Part shown: positions 6,390 to 10,841 of the stretch, one piece after another
Numbering within the stretch: position 1 is the first letter of the stretch
How the letters are laid out: each line of letters starts with the position of its first letter
Assembly: GCA_900555105.1 (NCBI GenBank)
Contig: USJP01000023.1
Span: 1-10,841 of the forward strand
DNA: 10,841 nucleotides
Reading direction: 5' to 3'
DNA from: an uncultured Coriobacteriaceae bacterium
GTDB lineage: Bacteria > Actinomycetota > Coriobacteriia > Coriobacteriales > UMGS124
Translations under genes and position numbers: made by a program
The notes under the pieces: model-generated
Seen by the model: the letters and a program-made list of their open reading frames with translations, nothing else
What the model was told of the DNA's origin: nothing
Database searches by the model: none

Positions 6390-6441
6390 TCAAGCGCGGG
6401 CATTCTCTGCGCAAGGGAAATCCGGTAACAAGGGGGTACAT

Positions 6442-8106
6442 ATGGGTGTTTCTGCATGTGTTGACAACGCGCTGAGCAGGCGTTCATTTATAAAGGGCGC
6501 AGCCGCTGCCGGCGCACTCGCGCTTGCCTCGGCTGGCACTGCTCGGGCCGATGTCGCAGTCACGGTGCTGCCTGAGACGTGGGACTACGCTGCGGACGTT
6601 GTTATCGTGGGTTACGGCGCTGCCGGCGCCATGGCGGCTCGCGAGGCTGTGGCCGAAGGTGCTTCGGCCATCGTGCTAGAGAAGTGCGACGAGGCCATGT
6701 GCGGCGGTTCGACGTGCGCCTCTGCCGGCGCTGTCTTCCCGAACGACCCGACGGCCATGTATGGTTGGTCGCGCGGCTACATCTCACAGGAGACCATCCA
6801 GGCTGTTGTCGGCGAAGGCATGGCCGACGCCGCATGGCTCGATGCCCATGGCCTCGACCGCGCGACGGGTGGCAAGGGCGTGTATGCCACGACGAAGCAG
6901 GCTGTGGACGCGCTGGGCGTAAACGTGCTGTATGAGACACCGGCCCGCCACCTCGTCCTCGACCCTGTTACTCGAGAGGTGCTTGGCGTGCAGGCCGAAG
7001 GCCCCGATGGCTCCATCGTCAACGTCAAGGCCAACAAGGGTGTTCTGCTTGCCAGCGGCGGCTTCTTGGGCAATTCCGAGCTTGTGGCACGTTTTGTAGT
7101 GCCCAAGGAGGTCGGCATGGCCAACCAAGGTGCCCCCACGTGCACCGGTGACGGCCTGCTCATGGCCCAGTCGGCCGGTGCGGCACTCAAGAACCTCACC
7201 TGGATGTGTCTCGAGCTCAACGGCCAGGCCAGCGTGGCGTTCCGCAAGGCAAGCGAGGAACTGGGCTGCGGCATGGCGCACACGCCCACCGGCGAGTTCT
7301 GCGGTGCCCGCATCATCGTGAACCAGCAGGCCAAGCGCTTCATGGATGAGGACAAGGAGTACATCCACACCAAGAGCCTGTATCCGCCCTTCGATTACGG
7401 CGGAGGCTGGATGACCTACACCGGTTTCAAGAACCTGCCGATGTACCTCATCTTCGACTCACAGCTTATGGGCAGCGGCAAGCTGAGCGGTGCTGATACG
7501 CTTTCGATGATCGGTTGGTCGTACGCCAAGGACATTTATACGTGGAGTGATGACAACCAGGCTGAGCTCGATCGTGGCTGGCTCGTCAAGGCCGACACCA
7601 TCGAGGAGCTCGTTGAGAAGCTCGCCGAGAACAGCGGCCATGAGGCGCTCGACGCTGCAGTGCTTCAGGAGACGATCGACACGTACAACAGCTATTGCGA
7701 GCAGGGTACAGATCCCGAGTTCCACCGTGCCGAGCAGCTGAACGCCTTCTACGGTACGCCGTGCCTGCAGCAGCTGGGCAAGCCTCCCTACTATGCGGCA
7801 GAGCTTGTGCCCAACGCTATCTACACCATCGGTGGCCTGCACTGGGGCGAGGACGGCTCGACCCTCGACTGGGACGGCAACCCCATTCCCGGTCTGTACC
7901 ATGCCGGCGATGTGGGCCAATACAGCGAGGTAAGCGTCGTGGGCATCGAGGACTGCATGGGCATGGGTTCCTACACCTGCCGCACGATTATCTCCAAGCC
8001 TGTCCGCGACATCTCTGGCGCTGTACTTGTTGAGGTGGAGGCACCGGCTGCCGACGCGAGCGCCGAAGCCGACATTAGCGCATATTACGCGACCGCTTCT
8101 GAATAG
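6442..8106 (+). CDS. Tat-exported FAD-dependent reductase (fumarate reductase/3-ketosteroid dehydrogenase-like flavoprotein)
   Basis: The protein has 554 aa. ATG 6442 has AGGGGG (6431-6436) upstream; the longer in-frame extension overlaps the LysR gene. The Tat signal is SRRSFIKGAAAAG (R13-R14), with probable cleavage after TARA (residue 36). The FAD_binding_2 fold follows: VVIVGYGAAGAMAAREA (53-69), E80, SAGAV (94-98), LLASGGFLGN (202-211) and TIGGL with IPGLYHAGD (462-490). By hand alignment to Shewanella Fcc3, the fumarate-binding His504 and Arg544 correspond to Ile460 and Val500, and the proton donor Arg402 to about Tyr307. So the FAD frame is kept but fumarate chemistry is unlikely; the substrate is unknown. 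No haem motif or FMN-bind domain is fused, so electrons must come from other proteins. It is first in a three-gene unit: AGGAGG of the next gene overlaps its TAG. Codons are strongly C/G-ending (AAG, GAG, CTC, ATC), which suggests high expression. Confidence 0.9.
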   Translation: MGVSACVDNALSRRSFIKGAAAAGALALASAGTARADVAVTVLPETWDYAADVVIVGYGAAGAMAAREAVAEGASAIVLEKCDEAMCGGSTCASAGAVFPNDPTAMYGWSRGYISQETIQAVVGEGMADAAWLDAHGLDRATGGKGVYATTKQAVDALGVNVLYETPARHLVLDPVTREVLGVQAEGPDGSIVNVKANKGVLLASGGFLGNSELVARFVVPKEVGMANQGAPTCTGDGLLMAQSAGAALKNLTWMCLELNGQASVAFRKASEELGCGMAHTPTGEFCGARIIVNQQAKRFMDEDKEYIHTKSLYPPFDYGGGWMTYTGFKNLPMYLIFDSQLMGSGKLSGADTLSMIGWSYAKDIYTWSDDNQAELDRGWLVKADTIEELVEKLAENSGHEALDAAVLQETIDTYNSYCEQGTDPEFHRAEQLNAFYGTPCLQQLGKPPYYAAELVPNAIYTIGGLHWGEDGSTLDWDGNPIPGLYHAGDVGQYSEVSVVGIEDCMGMGSYTCRTIISKPVRDISGAVLVEVEAPAADASAEADISAYYATASE

Positions 8107-8117
8107 GAGGTAGTTCC

Positions 8118-8660
8118 ATGAGTGGCATGAACAGGGAGTCCGAAGAGATGGGCCAGGGTATCGGCCGACGTGCGTTTTGTACCATGGCTGCAAGCGTCGC
8201 TGCTGCAAGCGTGGTTGGCTCGACCGTTGGATTGGCAATTGCTGACGAAAAGAAGGATGAATCCGATAAGGTTGATGCTGAGGCTGTCGATGCCTCAGAT
8301 GCAACGGAAGCGCCCATTTCACCTGCTGTCTTCGTAATCGACAGGCTGGAGGCAAAGCCTGGCGACGGTCCGGCGCTGCTCGAAGAGTACCTCACGTTTT
8401 ATGTCCCTCGTGCAGAAGCGTGCTATGCCGAGCTTGTGGCGACACGTGTCGCTCCGCCGTGCTGGCTTGACACGGACTCCAACACACTCGAGTTCACCTG
8501 GAAAGTAGCCGGTATTGGTGGTTGCTGGGGAATTGACAGCCCCTTGCGTGCAGACGCCGAGGTCGTGCAATGGTGGCGTGACCTGCGTGACCGCGTTGTC
8601 TCGCTGGATCGTTCTTACTTCGTTGACCCTGCCGATCTGGAGGTGCTGTGCAATGTTTAG
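8118..8660 (+). CDS. Small Tat-exported protein, possible alpha/beta-barrel (ABM-like) domain
   Basis: The protein has 180 aa. ATG 8118 follows AGGAGG (8105-8110), which overlaps the stop of the flavoprotein gene. It has a Tat-type signal: GRRAFCTMAAS (R17-R18) and a hydrophobic stretch to LAIA (residue ~42). Next is an acidic, Ala/Asp-rich linker (43-68), then a compact domain of about 110 residues: AVFVIDRLEAKPGDGPALLE (70-89), TLEFTWKVAG (123-132) and ADAEVVQWWRDLRDRVVSLD (145-164). The pattern beta-helix, beta, then a helix with WW is like small dimeric alpha/beta-barrel proteins, but the family is not certain. No metal or haem motif is seen. It is probably exported folded, together with or parallel to the flavoprotein, and so may bind or shape its substrate. 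The last bases overlap the next gene. Confidence 0.75.
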   Translation: MSGMNRESEEMGQGIGRRAFCTMAASVAAASVVGSTVGLAIADEKKDESDKVDAEAVDASDATEAPISPAVFVIDRLEAKPGDGPALLEEYLTFYVPRAEACYAELVATRVAPPCWLDTDSNTLEFTWKVAGIGGCWGIDSPLRADAEVVQWWRDLRDRVVSLDRSYFVDPADLEVLCNV

Positions 8661-9330
8661 CTCAACTTTTTTGGTTACCTATGCCCAGGGTTTGACGGAC
8701 GATGCGAAGAAAAGTCTTTATGAGGAACTTGATGCGGCTGGGGCGGCGATTGGCGATTGCTATGTGATTGGCGAGGTTCTTACGCCTGCCACAATGAATC
8801 CGGGCGACGTTCTTTTTGAGATTGGGTTTATCGACCAGGATTCCTATGAGGCTGCCAAGCGGACCGATGAATGGGCGCATCTTCAGGATATCCTTGACGA
8901 TGAGTCACGCGTTGCCCTGTATGACTGGGCTGCCTATGGAAAGGGAGCCGAGAACTTTACGGATACAATGGAAGCGCGCTGTCATCGAGTTTTGTTCATG
9001 CACGTGCGCGACGGCGCGGATCCCGAAATGGTGGATAAGGCCTATACGGCCACTTCACACATGCGTGAGTATGTGCCAGGGTTCCTCAATTCCAAGGTGT
9101 CCGCAACGATTGAAAGCGGAGGCCATTCAACCTGGGATTATGTGTTTGAGTGTGACTATGCCGACCCGTCTGTCTATCCGGGCGCCTATATCATGCATCC
9201 CATCCACATTGCTTACGTTGATCGGTTCTTTGAGCCTGCCTGTGCGCAGTGGGTGTTCGAGCCTGATTTGTGCACCTCGGTCATAGCGACCGATACGCCA
9301 TTTCTTGCCAACTATCCCGATGGGGAGTAG
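8653..9330 (+). CDS. Tandem dimeric alpha/beta-barrel (Dabb-like) protein
   Basis: The protein has 225 aa. ATG 8653 overlaps the previous stop (ATGTTTAG), with GGAGG at 8639-8643. There is no signal peptide, so a cytosolic location is expected. The C-terminal half looks like a stress-responsive A/B barrel (Dabb) domain: HRVLFMHVRDGADPEMVDKA (111-130), VPGFLNSKVS (141-150), WDYVFECDYADPSVYPGAYI (161-180) and HPIHIAYVDRFFEP (182-195). The N-terminal half (FLVTYAQGL, then DVLFEIGFIDQDSYEAAKRT at 52-71) repeats the same order of elements, so this is probably two barrels in one chain. Dabb relatives include small cyclases such as plant olivetolic acid cyclase as well as many proteins of unknown role. 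Conserved His111, His182 and His185 are candidates for ligand contacts. Translational coupling with its neighbour implies a shared pathway. Confidence 0.78.
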   Translation: MFSSTFLVTYAQGLTDDAKKSLYEELDAAGAAIGDCYVIGEVLTPATMNPGDVLFEIGFIDQDSYEAAKRTDEWAHLQDILDDESRVALYDWAAYGKGAENFTDTMEARCHRVLFMHVRDGADPEMVDKAYTATSHMREYVPGFLNSKVSATIESGGHSTWDYVFECDYADPSVYPGAYIMHPIHIAYVDRFFEPACAQWVFEPDLCTSVIATDTPFLANYPDGE

Positions 9331-9358
9331 CAGGGGAAGCTTGTCAATCTGTTGGGTT

Positions 9359-9375
9359 TTGCATGCTAGATGCAA
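9359..9375. repeat. Small inverted repeat after the flavoprotein operon
   Basis: TTGCAT (9359-9364) and ATGCAA (9370-9375) form a perfect 6-bp stem with loop GCTAG, 28 bases past the operon stop. No U-run follows. It may be a minor 3' hairpin upstream of the main terminator-like stem. Confidence 0.35.
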
Positions 9376-9413
9376 CTAGGGCAATGCGACCAGCTCATGT
9401 AACGGGCTGTTAA

Positions 9414-9453
9414 AGAGGGGCTGGCTCCAGATGATTTTGGAGCTAGCCCCTCT
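9414..9453. terminator. Terminator-like hairpin between convergent genes
   Basis: A 16-bp stem (9414-9429 with 9438-9453) with one G-T pair and an 8-base loop lies between the flavoprotein operon and the minus-strand fusion gene. The U-run is poor on both strands (TCTGCTG on plus, CTCTTTAA on minus), so termination may be partial or the hairpin may act by protecting 3' ends. Confidence 0.65.
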
Positions 9454-9493
9454 GCTGTGTCGCATACCCGCCCGCTTCCATACCCTTACAACT

Positions 9494-10573
9494 TTACAGC
9501 TCGTGATAGTACGGCACGATGTCCTCATAGGTGTCGTTGGGCATGCGGAAGCCGCCGGGGATGACGCCCAGCTGGGTGAAGCCGAGCTTCTCGTAAAGGT
9601 GGCGGGCCACTGCGTTGGTGGCCACGACGGCGTTGAACTGCAGGATCCTAAAGCCGTGCGCTTTTCCTTGTGCGAGGCTGTCCCGCACGAGTGCCTCTCC
9701 GGCATGGCGCCCGCGCGCTTCGCGACTCACGGCGTAGCTTGTGTTGCAGATGTGCCCGCAGCGGCCCACGTTGTTGGGGTGAAGGATATACACGCCCATG
9801 ACCTCGCCTGTCTGCGGGACGCAGGCAATACCGCAGTGCGTCTGCTGGGCGAAGAATTCTGCGGCTTCCTCGGCGGTCAGGCATTCATCCTGCGGGAAGG
9901 CGATGCCGTCCTCGACCACTTGGTTCCAGATGTCGGTCATGGCAGGCACGTCGAAGGCGGTGTAGGGACGCACGACAAGCGGCTGGTCCAAAGCCGCGAG
10001 TTCGTTGGTGCTCATGATGCGCGCGCCGACGGCTGCCATGTCTTCGAGGTTGGCCTGCTGCACTTCGGCCGACCTGCTCGACGTTGCGTCTGCGAGCACG
10101 GCCACATCGAACCCGTGCGCCATGGCGTCGTAGCAGGTGGAGCGGATGCAGTTGGGCGTGGTGGTTCCCGCCAAGATGACGCAGGTTGCGCCCAGGTCGC
10201 GCAACATTTCCTTCAGGCCGGTGCGGTCGAAGGCCGACCAGCTCGGCTTCACGACGACCATCTCGCCAGGCAGTGCCTCAAGACCTGGGCGCGCCTCAAG
10301 CGTGTCGGGCCGGGCGTCGCTCAGGGGCTTTCCTGCCGCAAGCCATGCCTCGCGACGGCCAGGCTCGACGTCGTGCCCGTCGAGTGCGTAATGGCGGCGC
10401 ACGTGAATCACGGGAATGCCCTGCCTGCGTGCAGCTTCAAGGGCCTGAACGCATGCGGGCAGGGTTGCCTTGGCCCCTGCGATACAAAGTCCACCGTTGG
10501 GCTCAACGAAGCCATTCTGCATGTCGATGAGCACAAGCGCGCTGGTCTTGGGCGTAAGCACGGGCGAAGACAT
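9494..10573 (-). CDS. Fusion: isochorismatase-like cysteine hydrolase + GNAT acetyltransferase
   Basis: The protein has 359 aa. ATG 10571-10573 is chosen because AAAGGA (10580-10585) lies 6 bases upstream; the ATG 15 bases earlier has no Shine-Dalgarno. Residues 10-190 form an isochorismatase-type cysteine hydrolase: SALVLIDMQNGF (Asp17), VVVKPSWSAF (Lys109) and ILAGTTTPNCIRST (Cys142) give the Asp-Lys-Cys triad of the family, which hydrolyses amides such as nicotinamide, ureido compounds or isochorismate. Residues ~200-359 form a GNAT domain: RPYTAFDVPAMTDIWNQVV, then GEVMGVYILHP, the acetyl-CoA loop EARGRHAG (285-292) and ATNAVARHLYEKLGF (318-332). Both halves keep their key residues, so both are probably active. 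The enzymes may act in series on an amide or amine, but the substrate is unknown. It is monocistronic and convergent with the flavoprotein operon. Confidence 0.9.
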   Translation of the reverse strand: MSSPVLTPKTSALVLIDMQNGFVEPNGGLCIAGAKATLPACVQALEAARRQGIPVIHVRRHYALDGHDVEPGRREAWLAAGKPLSDARPDTLEARPGLEALPGEMVVVKPSWSAFDRTGLKEMLRDLGATCVILAGTTTPNCIRSTCYDAMAHGFDVAVLADATSSRSAEVQQANLEDMAAVGARIMSTNELAALDQPLVVRPYTAFDVPAMTDIWNQVVEDGIAFPQDECLTAEEAAEFFAQQTHCGIACVPQTGEVMGVYILHPNNVGRCGHICNTSYAVSREARGRHAGEALVRDSLAQGKAHGFRILQFNAVVATNAVARHLYEKLGFTQLGVIPGGFRMPNDTYEDIVPYYHEL

Positions 10574-10613
10574 GGGACATCCTTTCATAGTGACGTATGC
10601 ACTGCATGCTAGC

Positions 10614-10730
10614 AGCGTGTCGCGCCAGAAGTGTTTCCGGTGAGCATCTTCACATTTGACGTTTTCGGTGATTCGCCAGGACCCATTGTGACCAAGCGCG
10701 TCGGCCTCATACGGCCTGGCGCGACACGCT
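10614..10730. repeat. 15-bp perfect inverted repeat spanning 117 bases of non-coding DNA
   Basis: AGCGTGTCGCGCCAG (10614-10628) is the exact reverse complement of CTGGCGCGACACGCT (10716-10730), with 87 bases between. The right arm lies inside the first unit of the tandem repeat. The interior carries no good open reading frame. Confidence 0.8.
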
Positions 10731-10841
10731 CAAAGCGTCACGCCCATTGCGGCTTGCCTCAGCCATGCCAGCCGCGTCGGCCTCACACAGCCTGGCATGC
10801 CACGTTCAAAGCGTCATGTCCGCTGCGATTCGCCTCGGGTA
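10697..10841. repeat. 76-bp tandem intergenic repeat, running off the window edge
   Basis: Unit A (10697-10772) and unit B (10773 to the window end at 10841) match at 53 of 69 comparable bases by hand count; 14 of 16 differences are transitions. Both contain CGCGTCGGCCTCA and TCAAAGCGTCA. Each has a small hairpin, ACGCT-CAA-AGCGT (10726-10738) in A and ACGTT-CAA-AGCGT in B, the latter with G-T pairing. Minus-strand frames through the units are broken by stops (for example TGA in GACGCTTTGA), so this is not coding. More units may follow outside the window. Confidence 0.8.

Noticed and set aside
6247..6441. N-terminal extension of the flavoprotein frame back into the LysR gene
   Set aside because: It would bury the Tat signal in the interior and has no Shine-Dalgarno; ATG 6442 has AGGGGG and gives a perfect Tat signal.
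7459..8355. 298-codon open frame on minus across the flavoprotein and its neighbour
   Set aside because: It crosses two real genes and is basic, Arg/Gln-rich shadow sequence.
9431..10612. 393-codon open frame on plus, opposite the hydrolase-GNAT gene
   Set aside because: The minus strand encodes two recognisable domains with catalytic residues; the plus frame has none and begins inside the terminator-like hairpin.
9360..10612. TGCATGCTAG present on both sides of the hydrolase-GNAT gene (9360-9369 and 10603-10612), as possible target duplication
   Set aside because: A 10-base match between some pair of sites is expected by chance many times in 10.8 kb, and there is no transposase or terminal repeat.
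10614..10841. CRISPR array
   Set aside because: Units are 76 bases, adjacent and diverged, with no short identical repeats separated by unique spacers.

Overview
The window looks like chromosomal DNA of a moderately GC-rich, anaerobic, gut-type actinobacterium. The best guess is class Coriobacteriia, probably Eggerthellaceae (Slackia/Eggerthella-like). The main reason is a Tat-exported FAD-dependent reductase under a LysR regulator, a gene type strongly expanded in that group; the Na+-coupled amino-acid transporter and the GC-rich codon use agree with it. The genus is a guess, because no rRNA or other marker is present.

Layout. (1) 2-1350: the end of an Ig/carboxypeptidase-regulatory-like protein, then a membrane-anchored spermidine-synthase-like protein whose Rossmann domain carries a Cys-rich insert built of repeats. 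A bidirectional terminator follows. (2) 1420-2070, minus strand: a Phd/YefM antitoxin and a MazF/PemK-like toxin, with a TGTACA operator core overlapping the promoter. The toxin has no normal start codon for its first beta-strand. (3) 2122-2873: a rhomboid protease, convergent across a 16-bp terminator stem with (4) 3074-4486, minus strand: a neurotransmitter:sodium symporter family transporter. (5) 4487-4782: a divergent intergenic region with three copies of an 11-bp motif, then a hypoxanthine/uracil-DNA glycosylase (4783-5298). (6) 5429-9330: a LysR regulator followed by a tight three-gene unit: a Tat-exported flavoprotein reductase, a second small Tat-exported protein and a tandem alpha/beta-barrel (Dabb-like) protein. 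(7) 9494-10573, minus strand: a fusion of an isochorismatase-like cysteine hydrolase with a GNAT acetyltransferase. (8) 10614-10841: non-coding DNA with a long inverted repeat and a 76-bp tandem repeat running off the window edge.

The most interesting unit is region 6. The LysR protein probably senses a small molecule and switches on an exported flavin reductase that uses it as electron acceptor or otherwise transforms it. By hand alignment the flavoprotein keeps the FAD-binding framework but lacks the residues that bind and protonate fumarate in Shewanella Fcc3, so its substrate is something else. The two co-transcribed partners, one exported and one cytosolic, are not standard electron-transfer partners (no haem motif, no FMN-binding domain), so this may be an undescribed substrate-specific reductase system.
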